Origin: Rhodanobacter sp. 67-28
Lineage (GTDB): Bacteria > Pseudomonadota > Gammaproteobacteria > Xanthomonadales > Rhodanobacteraceae
Direction of reading: 5' to 3'
Assembly: GCA_001898415.1 (NCBI GenBank)
Contig: MKTU01000024.1
Span: 62,001-126,000, forward strand
DNA length: 64,000 nucleotides
Shown one piece after another: positions 1 through 10,871 of the stretch. Both the position numbers and the translations under genes were made by a program. The notes beneath the pieces are model-generated. The model was given only the letters and a program-made list of their open reading frames with translations, searched no databases and was not told the DNA's origin. Each line of letters opens with the position of its first letter. Within the stretch, counting starts at the first letter, position 1.

Positions 1-709
1 GCGTGCCGCCCTGGGCGGCCTGGAACAGGCCTTCCTTGTCCGCGCTGGCGCCGGTGAAACTGCCCTTGCGATGACCGAAGAACTCGCTTTCCATCAGCTC
101 GGACGGGATCGCGCCGCAGTTGACCGGCACGAACGGGCCGCCCGCGCGCGGACCGCGCTCGTGGATCAGCCGCGCGACCAGCTCCTTGCCTACGCCCGAT
201 TCACCGGCGATGTAGACCGGCGCCTGGTTGCGTGCCAGCTTGGCGATGGTGGCGCGCACCTGTTCCATCGCCGGCGAGTCGCCGATCAGGCGGTCGCCGG
301 AGCCGCCGGCCTTGGCGGCGCCGCCGCCTTCGCGCTTCTCCTCGGCCAGCCGCAGCGCGGTGCGCACCAGGCCTCGCAGCATCTGGATGTCGACCGGCTT
401 GGAGACGAAGTCGAACGCGCCGGCCTTGAGCGCGTTCACCGCCGCGTCGACGTTGCCGTAGGCGGTAATCATCGCCACCGGCGTGTCCGGGCAGGTTTCG
501 GCGATCAGCTCGATGATCTCCTGGCCGTTGCCGTCGGGCAGGCGCATGTCGGTGAAGCAGAGGTCGTAGCTGTTTTCGCTCAGCGCGCGGCGGGCGTCGG
601 CGACGGTGCCGACGGCTTCGACCTGCAGGTCCATGCGCCCGAGGGTGATGGTGAGCAGCTCGCGGATATCGCGTTCATCGTCGATGACCAGGACGGTCTG
701 GAGGCTCAT
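1..709 (-). CDS. pilR: Type IV pilus response regulator PilR (NtrC family), 3' part cut off by window edge
   Basis: This is the N-terminal 236 residues of a sigma-54-dependent response regulator; the rest lies left of the window. Seen: a receiver domain at about residues 1-120 with the acidic pair in VIDDERDIREL, the phospho-acceptor Asp in LCFTDMRLPDG and the Lys in FVSKPVD. A linker follows, then the AAA+ domain with Walker A GESGVGKELVARLIHERG and the sigma-54 contact motif GSFTGA (within FFGHRKGSFTGA). In the family such proteins activate sigma-54 promoters, and PilR activates pilin transcription when phosphorylated by PilS. The PilS kinase gene lies just upstream in the same direction, 91 bases away, which supports PilR over other NtrC-like regulators. 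The ATG at 709-707 begins MSLQTVLVIDDE. Confidence 0.88.
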   Translation of the reverse strand, partial: MSLQTVLVIDDERDIRELLTITLGRMDLQVEAVGTVADARRALSENSYDLCFTDMRLPDGNGQEIIELIAETCPDTPVAMITAYGNVDAAVNALKAGAFDFVSKPVDIQMLRGLVRTALRLAEEKREGGGAAKAGGSGDRLIGDSPAMEQVRATIAKLARNQAPVYIAGESGVGKELVARLIHERGPRAGGPFVPVNCGAIPSELMESEFFGHRKGSFTGASADKEGLFQAAQGGT

Positions 710-800
710 GGCATGTCGCGAGGGGAGGGTGGCTCAAGAATAACCGCGGCCCAAGTCAAGAGCAAAGCCGGCGCGCGGCGTCGGCGGCCTGCCGGAGCGT

Positions 801-2444
801 TCAGGCTTCGGGCTCGCCGTCGCCGGCGCCGCGGTTCATCTGCGCCGGCGTCAGGGTAAGCCGGAAGCAGCTGCCACCGCCGGCCACGCGCACGTACTCC
901 AGCGCGGCCTGGTTGGCCTCGCTCATCTGCTTGGCCAGGTACAGGCCAAGGCCGGTGCCGTATTCGTGGGTGGTGTAGAACGGCTCGAAGATCTGTGCGG
1001 CCACCTTGGGCGCGATGCCGGGGCCGCGGTCGATCACCTCGAGGATCGGCACGCCATGCTCGCCCTGGCGTGCGACCACCATCACCCGCGCCGGCTCGCC
1101 GGGCAGGCGGCCGTAGCGCAGCGCGTTCTGCACCAGGTTCCACACCACCTGTTGCAGCTGCTGCGGATCGGCCAGCGCGACCACCGCCACGCCGGTGCTG
1201 GCGATCGCGCGCAGCGAGTCGGCGCCGAGGTCGTTGCCCTGGCGGTATTCCTCCACGAAATCCTGCGCCCAGTCGCCCAGGTCCAGCGCCTCCGGGCGCG
1301 AACGCTCGCGGCGCGACAGCTGCAGGATGTTCTCGATGATCTCGTTGAGCCGCACGCAGTGGTTGTTGATGATCTCGACCATGCGCTGGTCGGCGCCGTC
1401 CATGGTGCGCGATTCGGCCAGCAGCTGCGCCGAGTAGCGGATCGCCGCCAGCGGGTTGCGGATCTCGTGGGCGATCGAGGCCGACAGCCGGCCGAGCGAG
1501 CTGAGCGTGAGCTCCTCCGCGCGGCGCGACAGCAGCGAGGTGTCGTCGAGGAAGATCAATACGTGCGAGTCGTCGTTCGGCGCCAGCCGGGTGAAGCGCG
1601 GCACCACTTCCGGGACGCCGTCGGCGAGCTGGGTGGCGGTTTCGTCGAGCTTGCCCGAGGTCATCCAGTGGTACAGCCGGCGCGACAGCTCCGGCGCCAG
1701 CAGCCCGAGGTCGCGCTGGTCGGCGCCGGGATTGCCCAGCAGCATCCAGGCCGATTCGTTGATCTGGTGGATGCGGTTGGCGTCGTCCACCAGCAGCACG
1801 CCGGTCTTCATGCGGCGGATGATCAGTTCGTTGATCTGCGACAGGTTGGCCAGGTCGGTGCTGCGCTGCTCGGCCAGCGCCTCGGTGGCGCGTAGCTGCT
1901 GGCCCAGCACGCTGCACAGGGCGGTGGTGGCGAAATAGGCCAGGCCGAACAGCGCCGCTTCGAGCAGGTCGCGGTCACCGGCGTGGGGCGACAGCGACCA
2001 GCCGAACAGCGAGATGCCCAGCATGCCCAGCGTCGCCAGCGCGGCGAAGAAGCCGGACATGCGCAGCGGCAGGATCAGCGCGCCGGCGCAGAGGTTGACC
2101 GCCAGCATCATCGCGATACCGATGCGCGCATCGTGCATCGCCACGATCGCCAGCACCGCGGCGACGACGTCGACCACCAGGGTGGCGGCCACGGCGGTCT
2201 TTGCGTGGGCCATGCTGCGCCGGTTCAGCAGCAGCGCCAGCAGCGCGAAGATCAGGTACAGCGTGGCCAGCGTGCGCGCGAAGCCCGGCGCGGCCAGCTG
2301 CGGCCAGCCCATGCCGGGCGGGCTGAATGCCAGGGCGACGTACACCAGCGCCTGCACCAGCCTGAAAACATTGAGGAACGACAGCTCGTGGCGGATCGTG
2401 GCCGTCCCTGCGCGCGGATCGTTTAACGTAGCTAGGGTAGACAC
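801..2444 (-). CDS. pilS: Membrane sensor histidine kinase PilS
   Basis: A 547-residue membrane histidine kinase, partner of the adjacent PilR. The N-terminal 190 residues are a run of hydrophobic segments, about six transmembrane helices as in PilS. A PAS-like region at about 205-300 follows. The dimerisation domain carries the phospho-accepting His in [16 protein letters not shown]. The ATPase domain has the N box ([10 protein letters not shown]), a G1 box ([10 protein letters not shown]) and a G2 box ([12 protein letters not shown]). PilS homologues sense pilin in the membrane and set PilR phosphorylation. The start appears to be GTG at 2444: the next in-frame Met falls inside the first membrane segment. 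It is divergent from sucC across 299 bases. Confidence 0.88.
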   Translation of the reverse strand: MSTLATLNDPRAGTATIRHELSFLNVFRLVQALVYVALAFSPPGMGWPQLAAPGFARTLATLYLIFALLALLLNRRSMAHAKTAVAATLVVDVVAAVLAIVAMHDARIGIAMMLAVNLCAGALILPLRMSGFFAALATLGMLGISLFGWSLSPHAGDRDLLEAALFGLAYFATTALCSVLGQQLRATEALAEQRSTDLANLSQINELIIRRMKTGVLLVDDANRIHQINESAWMLLGNPGADQRDLGLLAPELSRRLYHWMTSGKLDETATQLADGVPEVVPRFTRLAPNDDSHVLIFLDDTSLLSRRAEELTLSSLGRLSASIAHEIRNPLAAIRYSAQLLAESRTMDGADQRMVEIINNHCVRLNEIIENILQLSRRERSRPEALDLGDWAQDFVEEYRQGNDLGADSLRAIASTGVAVVALADPQQLQQVVWNLVQNALRYGRLPGEPARVMVVARQGEHGVPILEVIDRGPGIAPKVAAQIFEPFYTTHEYGTGLGLYLAKQMSEANQAALEYVRVAGGGSCFRLTLTPAQMNRGAGDGEPEA

Positions 2445-2743
2445 GTAGGCTGCGATTCCGGTGCGGTTGCGGTCGAGTATATGACGCCCCGGGCAAGCCC
2501 GGGCGGGGGCCGCGCCACCTTCGTGGAGGCCGGAAAATCGCCGCCCGGCCGGTCGCGATGCGGCCGCGCCCTTTCCATTGCGGCCCGCTTCCGCGAAAAT
2601 GGGCGGCCGTTTGCTGCGGTTCGGCCCGTGTCCGGCCCTTGTGCCGCGACCGGGTCGTGTGTGATTCCACCGCCGATCCCCTGACCCACGCCTTTCTTCA
2701 TGCGTGCGGCCGTCATCGTTTCTCCGTTCGCTCGAGGTATCGA
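2445..2743. other. Divergent intergenic region pilS / sucC
   Basis: These 299 bases must hold the promoters for pilS (leftward) and sucCD (rightward). A short GC-rich inverted repeat at 2488-2503 (CCCGGGC, two bases, GCCCGGG) is visible. GAGGT at 2734-2738 lies five bases before the sucC ATG and looks like its ribosome binding site. I see no convincing sigma-70 promoter and no small gene. Confidence 0.5.
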
Positions 2744-3907
<1,164 letters not shown>

Positions 3908-3921
3908 GGAGCAATCGAAAC

Positions 3922-4794
3922 ATGAGCGTTCTCGTAAACAAAGACACCAAGGTGCTGGTGCAGGGCTTCACCGGCCAGCAGGGCACCTTCCACGCACAGC
4001 AGTGCATCGACTACGGCACCAAAGTCGTCGGTGGCGTGACCCCGGGCAAGGGCGGTTCGGAGCACATCGGCCTGCCCGTGTTCAACTCGGTGGATGAAGC
4101 GGTGCTGGAAACCGGCGCCGACGCCTCCGTCATCTTCGTGCCGCCGCCGTTCGCGGCCGACTCGATCCTCGAAGCGATCGACGCCGGCATCAAGACCATC
4201 GTGGCGATCACCGAAGGCATCCCGGTGCTGGACATGCTGCGCGTGAAGAACGTGCTGCAGCAGCATCCGGAGATCGTGCTGATCGGGCCGAACTGCCCCG
4301 GCATCATCACCCCCGGCGAATGCAAGATCGGCATCATGCCCGGCCACATCCACAGCAAGGGCAGGGTCGGCGTGGTCTCGCGCTCCGGCACGCTCACCTA
4401 TGAGGCGGTGTTCCAGACCACCAACGAAGGCCTCGGCCAGAGCACGGTGATCGGCATCGGCGGCGACCCGATCAACGGCCTGAACTTCATCGACTGCCTC
4501 AAGCTGTTCCAGGACGATCCGCAGACCGAAGGCATCATCATGGTCGGCGAGATCGGCGGCAGCGCCGAGGAAGACGCCGCCGAGTTCATCGGCGAATACG
4601 TGAAGAAGCCGGTGGTCTCGTTCATCGCCGGCGCCTCGGCTCCGGCGGGCAAGCGCATGGGTCATGCCGGCGCGATCATCTCCGGCGGCAAGGGCACCGC
4701 CGCGGCGAAGTTCGCCGCGCTGGAGAAGGCCGGCGTCACCACGGTGAAGTCGCCGGCCGACCTGGGCAAGGCGCTCGCCCAGCTGATGAAGTAG
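3922..4794 (+). CDS. sucD: Succinyl-CoA synthetase alpha subunit
   Basis: SucD, 290 residues, carries the CoA-binding Rossmann domain ([13 protein letters not shown] near the N-terminus) and the phospho-histidine of the catalytic cycle, seen in [18 protein letters not shown] near residue 245. It also shows the conserved [22 protein letters not shown] lies upstream of the ATG, between sucC and sucD. It forms the alpha2beta2 enzyme with SucC. The gene is followed within 25 bases by a strong intrinsic terminator. Confidence 0.97.
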   Translation: MSVLVNKDTKVLVQGFTGQQGTFHAQQCIDYGTKVVGGVTPGKGGSEHIGLPVFNSVDEAVLETGADASVIFVPPPFAADSILEAIDAGIKTIVAITEGIPVLDMLRVKNVLQQHPEIVLIGPNCPGIITPGECKIGIMPGHIHSKGRVGVVSRSGTLTYEAVFQTTNEGLGQSTVIGIGGDPINGLNFIDCLKLFQDDPQTEGIIMVGEIGGSAEEDAAEFIGEYVKKPVVSFIAGASAPAGKRMGHAGAIISGGKGTAAAKFAALEKAGVTTVKSPADLGKALAQLMK

Positions 4795-4815
4795 GCGTTG
4801 GCGCAGGAGAACAAG

Positions 4816-4842
4816 GGCCGCGCATTGCGCGGCCTTTTTTTT
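4816..4842 (+). terminator. Rho-independent terminator of sucCD
   Basis: A perfect 8-bp stem (GGCCGCGC / GCGCGGCC) with a 3-base loop ATT at 4824-4826 is followed directly by eight T residues. This is a textbook intrinsic terminator 22 bases after the sucD stop. Confidence 0.93.
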
Positions 4843-4977
4843 GGCTTCGGCGCCGTCACGCGCCGGCAACGATCCGCCGCACGATCGGCGGATCTGAATG
4901 CAGCGCTCGCGTGGACGGGCCACCCGGCGCGGCATTCCACTACCATTCGCCGATTGAATCCAAGGAATGCTGCGTCC

Positions 4978-6648
4978 ATGGCAAAGCTGCGACTGGCGCT
5001 GGCCCAACACGATTTTGCCGTCGGCGCGGTGGCGGCCAATGCCGCCAAGGCGGCAGGACTGATGGCGCAGGCGCGCGAAGGCGGCGCCGCGCTGGTGGCC
5101 TTTCCCGAGCTGACCCTGAGCGGCTATCCGCCGGAGGATCTGCTGCTGCGGCCGAGCTTTCTCGCCGCCTGCGAGCGCGAGCTGTGCGCGCTGGCCTGCG
5201 CGGCGCAGGGCGTCGCGGCGCTGGTCGGCCATCCGCACAGCGCCGGCGAGGTCTACAACGGCGCCAGCCTGCTGCGCGAGGGGCGGATCGAGTGCACCGC
5301 GCACAAGCAGGCGCTGCCCAACTATGGCGTGTTCGACGACCTGCGCTATTTCCGCCCCGGCAACGGCACCACGACGCGCGTGATCGAGGGCGTGAGCGTG
5401 GGCCTGCTGATCTGCGAGGACGTGTGGCAGCCCGAGCCGGCCGCGCAGGCCGCGGCTGCGGGCGCGCAGCTGATCGTGGTGATCAATGCGTCGCCGTGGG
5501 ACGACCGCAAGCAGGCCGAGCGCGAGGTCGTGCTGGCGGCGCGGGCGCGCGAAACCGGCTGCGCGATCGCCTACCTCAACCTGGTCGGCGGCCAGGACGA
5601 GGTGGTCTACGACGGCGCTTCGATCCTGGTCAACGGCGACGGGTCGATAGCGGCACGGGCGCCGGCCTTCGTCGACGCGCTGCTGTGGGCCGAGTTCGAC
5701 CCGGCCACGCGCACGCTCGCGGCGATCGACTGGCCGGTGCCGGCCGACTCGTCGATGGAGGCGACGCTGTACGCGGCGCTGGTCCGCGGCGTGCGCGACT
5801 ACATCGACAAGAACCGCTTCGACGGCGTGCTGCTGGGCCTTTCCGGCGGCATCGACTCGGCGCTGACGCTGGCGCTGGCGGTCGACGCGCTGGGCGCCCG
5901 GCGCGTCACCGCGGTGATGATGCCCACCCGCTACACCTCGCAGCTCTCGCTCGACGGTGCCCGCGCGCAGGCCGAGCAGCTGGGCGTGGACTACCACGTG
6001 ATCCCGATCCAGGCGACGTACCAGTCGTTCATGGATGCGCTCACTCCCGCCTTCGCCGGCAAGGCCGCCGACACCACCGAGGAGAACCTGCAGTCGCGCA
6101 CGCGCGGCGTGATGCTGATGGCGCTGTCCAACAAGCACGGCCGCCTGCTGCTCGCCACCGGCAACAAGAGTGAAATGGCCGTGGGTTACGCCACCCTGTA
6201 CGGCGACATGTGCGGCGCCTACGCGCCGCTCAAGGACGTGTACAAGACGGTGGTGTATCGGCTGGCGCGGTGGCGCAATGGAGCCGGTAACCGGGAACGC
6301 ATGTCCTCGCCGGCATCCGGCTCTTCGACGATGCCCGATGCCCGATTGCCGATTCCGCCCGAAGTCATCGCCCGTCCGCCCTCGGCCGAGCTGCGCGACA
6401 ACCAGGTCGACCAGGATTCGCTGCCGCCGTACGACGAGCTGGATGCGATTCTCGAACGCTTCATCGAGGGCGAGCAGTCGCAGGCGGAGATCGTGGCCGC
6501 GGGCCACGATGCCGCGACGGTGCAGCGGGTGGCGCGGCTGGTGCTGCTCAACGAGTTCAAACGCCGCCAGTCCGCTCCCGGCCCCCGCGTCACCACGCGC
6601 GCCTTCGGCCGCGAACGCCGTTACCCGATCACGTCAGGGTGGCGTTGA
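4978..6648 (+). CDS. nadE: Glutamine-dependent NAD+ synthetase, with an in-frame insert
   Basis: A two-domain NAD+ synthetase of 556 residues. The N-terminal carbon-nitrogen hydrolase (glutaminase) domain shows the Glu-Lys-Cys triad: FPELTLSGYPPEDL, HKQALPNYGVFDDLRYF and LLICEDVWQ. The C-terminal synthetase domain has the PP-loop GLSGGIDSALTLALA near residue 285. It turns deamido-NAD, ATP and glutamine into NAD. Oddity: between VYRLARWRN and PPEVIARPPSAEL about 25 residues (codons from 6280 to 6354) are added. Part of their DNA, 6330-6357, is four 7-base units like the intergenic heptamer repeats nearby. Frame and downstream motifs are intact. Start ATG 4978 begins MAKLRLALAQHDF. Confidence 0.93.
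   Translation: MAKLRLALAQHDFAVGAVAANAAKAAGLMAQAREGGAALVAFPELTLSGYPPEDLLLRPSFLAACERELCALACAAQGVAALVGHPHSAGEVYNGASLLREGRIECTAHKQALPNYGVFDDLRYFRPGNGTTTRVIEGVSVGLLICEDVWQPEPAAQAAAAGAQLIVVINASPWDDRKQAEREVVLAARARETGCAIAYLNLVGGQDEVVYDGASILVNGDGSIAARAPAFVDALLWAEFDPATRTLAAIDWPVPADSSMEATLYAALVRGVRDYIDKNRFDGVLLGLSGGIDSALTLALAVDALGARRVTAVMMPTRYTSQLSLDGARAQAEQLGVDYHVIPIQATYQSFMDALTPAFAGKAADTTEENLQSRTRGVMLMALSNKHGRLLLATGNKSEMAVGYATLYGDMCGAYAPLKDVYKTVVYRLARWRNGAGNRERMSSPASGSSTMPDARLPIPPEVIARPPSAELRDNQVDQDSLPPYDELDAILERFIEGEQSQAEIVAAGHDAATVQRVARLVLLNEFKRRQSAPGPRVTTRAFGRERRYPITSGWR
6330..6357 (+). repeat. Heptamer repeat array inside nadE
   Basis: Four consecutive 7-base units, GATGCCC, GATGCCC, GATTGCC and GATTCCG, lie inside the nadE reading frame. 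They match the GATTCCC-like units at 6696-6715, 8688-8715 and 22530-22557. Confidence 0.7.
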
Positions 6649-6695
6649 ATCGGGACTCCGGGGGGGCGCCCGACGCTCCTGCGCCTGCTTTTCCT

Positions 6696-6715
6696 ATTCC
6701 CCATTCCCCATTCCC
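6696..6715. repeat. Intergenic heptamer repeat, nadE/bamD
   Basis: Three copies of ATTCCC(C) with a period of seven lie between the convergent nadE and bamD genes. No terminator hairpin is obvious here. Confidence 0.75.
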
Positions 6716-6734
6716 GGCCGCGCAGCGGCCAAAC

Positions 6735-7601
6735 TCAATGATGCCCGGAGAACGGAATCATCTTGCGCACCAGCGAGGGTGCGTGCGGCCACTTGGGATC
6801 GGTGAGATAGGGGTGGTTCGGATAGTTCAGCGCCAGCACTTCGCGGGTCTGCGCAGCCAGTTCCTTGCGGTCCAGCGCCAGGTAGCTGCGGGCGAGGATG
6901 GCCAGCGCATCGCCGGTCTGCGGCGCCTGCTGGTAGTGCTCGATCACGTACTGCGAGCGGTCGGCCGCCGCGATGTAGGCCTTGTTCTGCAGGTAGAACT
7001 CGGCCACGTTGATCTCGTACTGCGCCAGCAGGTTGCGCAGGTAGATCATGCGCTGGCGTGCGTCGGCGGTGTAGGCGCTGTCGGGGAAGCGCCGCGACAG
7101 TTCGGAGAAATCGTCGAACGCCTGCAGGTTGTAGCCCTGGTCGCGGCGAGTCAGCCCGCCGGCGCGCTTGGTGAAGCGCTCGATGAAGCCGCTGGTGCGG
7201 TCGAAATTGATCAGGCCGCGCAGGTAATAGGCATAATCGACGTGTTTGTTGGCCGGATAGGTCTTGATGAAGCGGTTGATGGTGGACAATGCCTCGTCCG
7301 GCTGGTTGTCCTTGTACTGCGCATAGGCCAGCTCAAGCTGGGCCTGCTCGCTGTACGGACCGGACGGGAAGCGCGCGATCAGGCGCTGGAACGCCCGCAC
7401 CGCGCCGGAGTAATTGCCCGCCTCCAGGAAGCTGTGGGAGCGGTTGTACAGCGGCTCCAGCGGCATCGTGTCGATGGTGTTGCCCTTGCGGCCGAACATC
7501 GAACAGGCGCCAAGCACGGCCACCAGGGCGACCACGGCGAGCAGCCTGGCGGCGTGCAGCGGGAACAACGATGGCGTGGTCGAGCCACTGGATGGGCGCA
7601 T
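6735..7601 (-). CDS. bamD: Outer membrane assembly lipoprotein BamD
   Basis: BamD (ComL/YfiO) is the essential lipoprotein of the BAM complex, which inserts beta-barrel proteins into the outer membrane. The 288-residue product starts at ATG 7601 (MRPSSGSTTPSLFPL) with a signal peptide ending in lipobox LGAC, so Cys is about residue 22. Tetratricopeptide-like repeats follow, with the typical region YSGAVRAFQRLIARFPSGPY and YAYYLRGLINFDRT. Longer upstream readings would bury the signal peptide and are rejected. The gene is divergent from rluD (70 bases apart), an arrangement common in gammaproteobacteria. Confidence 0.93.
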   Translation of the reverse strand: MRPSSGSTTPSLFPLHAARLLAVVALVAVLGACSMFGRKGNTIDTMPLEPLYNRSHSFLEAGNYSGAVRAFQRLIARFPSGPYSEQAQLELAYAQYKDNQPDEALSTINRFIKTYPANKHVDYAYYLRGLINFDRTSGFIERFTKRAGGLTRRDQGYNLQAFDDFSELSRRFPDSAYTADARQRMIYLRNLLAQYEINVAEFYLQNKAYIAAADRSQYVIEHYQQAPQTGDALAILARSYLALDRKELAAQTREVLALNYPNHPYLTDPKWPHAPSLVRKMIPFSGHH

Positions 7602-7671
7602 AGGAATGAATTCGGATGTCGGAACGAACAGGCATGATAACTGAAACCGGTTGCCGCCCGCGGGGGCTGGC

Positions 7672-8646
7672 ATGACCACCATACGGCAGCAGGCGGAGGT
7701 TCCGCTGAGTGCAGCAGGCCGTCGCTTCGACCAGGCTTTGGCCGAGATGTTCCCCGCCTATTCGCGTTCGCGGCTCAGCGGCTGGATCAAGGCCGGCGCG
7801 GCGACCCTGGATGGCGCCCCGGCTGCGCCGCGGCAACTGCTGCGCGGCGGCGAGCGGGTCGAGCTGGATGTCGAACTGGAAACGGAAGTGCACAGCCAGC
7901 CCGAGGCGATTGCGCTGACGATCGTGTACGAGGATGCCGACCTGCTGGTGCTGGACAAGCCCGCCGGACTGGTGGTGCATCCCGGCGCCGGCAACCCGGC
8001 CGGCACGCTGCTCAACGGCTTGCTGCACCACGACCCGCAGCTGGCCGAGCTGCCGCGCGCCGGCATCGTGCATCGGCTGGACAAGGACACCTCCGGCCTG
8101 ATGGTGGTGGCCAGGACGCTGTCCACCCATACCGCGCTGGTCGATCTGCTCTCGCGGCACGAAGTGGAACGCCAGTACGAAGCCGTGGTGATGGGCACGA
8201 TGGTGGCCGGCGGCACGGTGGACCAGCCGATCGGCCGCAGCATGGGCGACCGCCTGCGCCAGGCCGTGCGTGACGAGGAGGACGGCAAGCGCGCGGTGAC
8301 CCATTACCGCGTGCGCGAGCGCTTCCGCGCGCACAGCCTGCTGCAATGCCAGCTGGAAACCGGCCGCACCCACCAGATCCGCGTGCACCTGGCGCACATC
8401 GGCCACCCGCTGATCGGCGACCCGTTGTACGGCGGCGGCCTCAAGTTGCCCAAGGGCGCCAGTGACGGCCTGGTCGCCGCCTTGCGCGGCTTCCGCCGGC
8501 AGGCGCTGCACGCGGAGAAACTCTCGTTCGTGCATCCGGTCACCGGCGAGGCGCTGTCGTTCACGGCCGAGCGCCCCGCCGATCAATTGGCCCTGATCGA
8601 GGCGCTGCGTGCGGATCTGGCCGAACACGGTCCGGACCCGTATTGA
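7672..8646 (+). CDS. rluD: 23S rRNA pseudouridine(1911/1915/1917) synthase RluD
   Basis: A 324-residue RluA-family pseudouridine synthase that modifies helix 69 of 23S rRNA. It has an N-terminal S4 RNA-binding domain (residues about 15-80, [12 protein letters not shown]) and a catalytic domain with the signature [18 protein letters not shown] containing the catalytic Asp. [19 protein letters not shown] closes the fold. Start ATG 7672 ([13 protein letters not shown]) is preferred to an ATG seven codons upstream. The pairing with bamD and pgeF favours RluD over RluA or RluC. Confidence 0.92.
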   Translation: MTTIRQQAEVPLSAAGRRFDQALAEMFPAYSRSRLSGWIKAGAATLDGAPAAPRQLLRGGERVELDVELETEVHSQPEAIALTIVYEDADLLVLDKPAGLVVHPGAGNPAGTLLNGLLHHDPQLAELPRAGIVHRLDKDTSGLMVVARTLSTHTALVDLLSRHEVERQYEAVVMGTMVAGGTVDQPIGRSMGDRLRQAVRDEEDGKRAVTHYRVRERFRAHSLLQCQLETGRTHQIRVHLAHIGHPLIGDPLYGGGLKLPKGASDGLVAALRGFRRQALHAEKLSFVHPVTGEALSFTAERPADQLALIEALRADLAEHGPDPY

Positions 8647-8687
8647 TGGGTCGGTACGCGCCGCCGCCAGCCGTGCGATGCTTGGGG

Positions 8688-8715
8688 AATCCCCGATCCC
8701 CGATCTCCAATCCCG
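8688..8715. repeat. Intergenic heptamer repeat, rluD/pgeF
   Basis: Four 7-base units (AATCCCC, GATCCCC, GATCTCC, AATCCCG) end six bases before the pgeF start codon, so they make up most of its 5' leader and leave no ordinary Shine-Dalgarno site. Confidence 0.72.
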
Positions 8716-8721
8716 GCCCCC

Positions 8722-9471
8722 ATGACTGAAAGCTGGATCTTTCCCGACTGGCCCGCGCCGCCGCAAGTCCACGCGACCGTCACCACGCGGCTGGGACCGG
8801 GCGTGTCTTCCGCGCCGTTCGAGCGCTTCAACCTTGGCCTGCGCTGCGGTGATGCAGCCGAGGCCGTGATGGCGAACCGCGGCGCGCTGCAGCAGGCGCT
8901 GCGACTGCCGGCCGCGCCGCGCTGGTTGCATCAGGTGCACGGTTGCGGCGTGGCCGAACTCGGCCCGCTGCCCAGCGCACACGAGCCGCAGGCGGATGCG
9001 GCGGTCTCGCACATTCCCGGCACGGTGCTGGCGATCCTCACCGCCGATTGCCTGCCGGTGCTTTTGTGCAGCGAGGATGGCGGCGAGATCGGTGCGGCCC
9101 ATGCCGGCTGGCGCGGCCTCGCCGCCGGCGTGCTGGAGGCCACCCTGGCGCAGATGGTCAGCCCGCCGGCGCGCGTGCTGGCGTGGCTGGGCCCGTGCAT
9201 CGGCGCGCCGTCGTACGAGGTGGGCGAGGAAGTGCGCGCCGCGTTCGTCGCGCGCGACGCGGCTGCCGCGGCGTGCTTCGAGGCCACGCGCCCGGGCCAC
9301 TGGCGCTGCGACCTGGCCGCACTGGCGCGGCAGCGCCTGGCGCGCGCGGGCGTGACGCGCGTCTGCGGCGGCGGCGACGATACCCATGCCGACCCGCGTT
9401 TCTACTCGTACCGGCGCGACGGCGCCGCCAGCGGCCGCTTCGCCAGCCTGATCTGGCTCGCTCAGGGCTGA
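8722..9471 (+). CDS. pgeF: Peptidoglycan editing factor PgeF / multicopper polyphenol oxidase family (YfiH)
   Basis: A 249-residue YfiH/RsfA-family protein. The conserved metal and active-site residues are visible: His in HQVHGCGVAEL, Cys in TADCLPVLL and His in AAHAGWRGLAAGV. Family members act on purine nucleosides and have been linked to removal of wrongly incorporated L-Ser from peptidoglycan precursors. It lies 75 bases after rluD, the classical rluD-yfiH pair. Its 3' end overlaps the 3' end of the convergent otsA by ten bases. Confidence 0.88.
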   Translation: MTESWIFPDWPAPPQVHATVTTRLGPGVSSAPFERFNLGLRCGDAAEAVMANRGALQQALRLPAAPRWLHQVHGCGVAELGPLPSAHEPQADAAVSHIPGTVLAILTADCLPVLLCSEDGGEIGAAHAGWRGLAAGVLEATLAQMVSPPARVLAWLGPCIGAPSYEVGEEVRAAFVARDAAAAACFEATRPGHWRCDLAALARQRLARAGVTRVCGGGDDTHADPRFYSYRRDGAASGRFASLIWLAQG

Positions 9472-10871
9472 TCCGGCGCGGGTTTCCCGGGCGCGCGCAA
9501 CGCCTCCAGGAAACTGGTGCGCCAATGCGTGATGTCGTTGTGGCGCAGTACCCGCATCATCGCCTTCCAGCGCCGGCGCCGTTCTGTCAGCGGCATGTGC
9601 AGCGCCTGCTCCAGGGCGTCGGCGACCTCTTCGGTGTCGGCCGGGTTGACCAGCAAGGCATCGCCCAGCTCCAGCGCGGCTCCGGCGAAACGCGAGAGCA
9701 CCAGCACGCCGGGGTCTTCCGGGTCCTGGCAGGCCACGTACTCCTTCGCCACCAGGTTCATGCCGTCGCGCAGCGGCGTGACCAGGCCCACGCGCGCGCT
9801 GCGGTAGTAGCCGGCGAGCAGGCGGTGCGGGAACGACTTGTTGATGTAGCGGATCGGCACCCAGTCCGGCGCGGCGTACTTGCCGTTGATGTGGCCGGCG
9901 CTGCGCTCCAGCTCGCGGCGGATCGCGCGGTACTCCAGCACCGCGCCGCGCGAGGGCGGCGCGATCTGCATGAAGGTGACGTGGCGGTGCAGCTCCGGGT
10001 CGCGTTCGAGCAGCCGCGCGTAGCCCTGGAAGCGATGCGGCAGGCCCTTTGAATAGTCCAGCCGGTCGACCCCGATGATCAGCGCGATGCCGCGGGTGCT
10101 TTCGCGCAGCTGCACGATTTCCTTCAGCCCCACGGCCTTCTGCGCGATCCCGGCGATGTGTTCGGTGTCGATGCTGATCGGGAAGGCGCCGGCGCGGAAT
10201 TCGCGCCCGCCGGGCATGCGCATGCGCCCGCCCAGGCGCATCACCGCACCGGCCTCGTGCAGGAAATAATCCTCCAGCGCGCGCAGGTCGCGATGGGTGT
10301 GCACGCCGATCAGGTCGTAACTGGCCAGTGTTTCCAGCAGCTCGTGGTGGTTGGGCAGGGCAATCAGCAGGCCGGCGGCGGGCAGCGGCGTATGCAGGAA
10401 GAAGCCGATGCGGTTCTTCACGCCGAGCTTGCGCAGCATGGCGGCCAGCGGGATCAGGTGGTAGTCGTGGACCCAGATCGTGTCGTCCGGGCCGATCAGC
10501 GGACGCAGGCGCTCGGCGAAGATCCGGTTGACCCGCAGATAGCCGTCCAGATGGCTGCGCTGGTAGTCGACCAGGTCCGGCCGGTAGTGCAGCAGCGGCC
10601 ATAGCGCGCCATTGGAAAAGCCGGCGTAGAACGCGTCGTGGTCGGCGCGCGAGAAGTCCACGGTGGCGTAGTCGATGCCGTGGTCGCTGGCCTGGTGCAG
10701 TTCGGCGCCGGTCTCGGCGGCGCTCACCTTGCCGCTCCAGCCGAACCACAGCCCGCCGTTTTCGGCCAGCGCCGCGCGCAGGGCCGAGGCGAGCCCGCCA
10801 GCGGCGGTCTGGTGGGGCAGTGCGACGCGGTTGGAGACCACGATGAGCCGGCCGGGAGTCTTGCGCGCCAT
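9462..10871 (-). CDS. otsA: Trehalose-6-phosphate synthase OtsA (GT20)
   Basis: OtsA makes trehalose 6-phosphate from UDP-glucose and glucose 6-phosphate. The 469-residue protein has the GT20 landmarks: RLIVVSNRVALPH at the N-terminus, WVHDYHLIPLAAMLR, GVDRLDYSKGLPHRFQG and the sugar-nucleotide loop LRDGMNLVAKEYVACQ. The ATG at 10871 shares one base with the TGA of the upstream GH15 gene, so translation is probably coupled. Third and last gene of the otsB-GH15-otsA operon, giving osmotic and desiccation protection. Confidence 0.94.
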   Translation of the reverse strand: MARKTPGRLIVVSNRVALPHQTAAGGLASALRAALAENGGLWFGWSGKVSAAETGAELHQASDHGIDYATVDFSRADHDAFYAGFSNGALWPLLHYRPDLVDYQRSHLDGYLRVNRIFAERLRPLIGPDDTIWVHDYHLIPLAAMLRKLGVKNRIGFFLHTPLPAAGLLIALPNHHELLETLASYDLIGVHTHRDLRALEDYFLHEAGAVMRLGGRMRMPGGREFRAGAFPISIDTEHIAGIAQKAVGLKEIVQLRESTRGIALIIGVDRLDYSKGLPHRFQGYARLLERDPELHRHVTFMQIAPPSRGAVLEYRAIRRELERSAGHINGKYAAPDWVPIRYINKSFPHRLLAGYYRSARVGLVTPLRDGMNLVAKEYVACQDPEDPGVLVLSRFAGAALELGDALLVNPADTEEVADALEQALHMPLTERRRRWKAMMRVLRHNDITHWRTSFLEALRAPGKPAPDQP

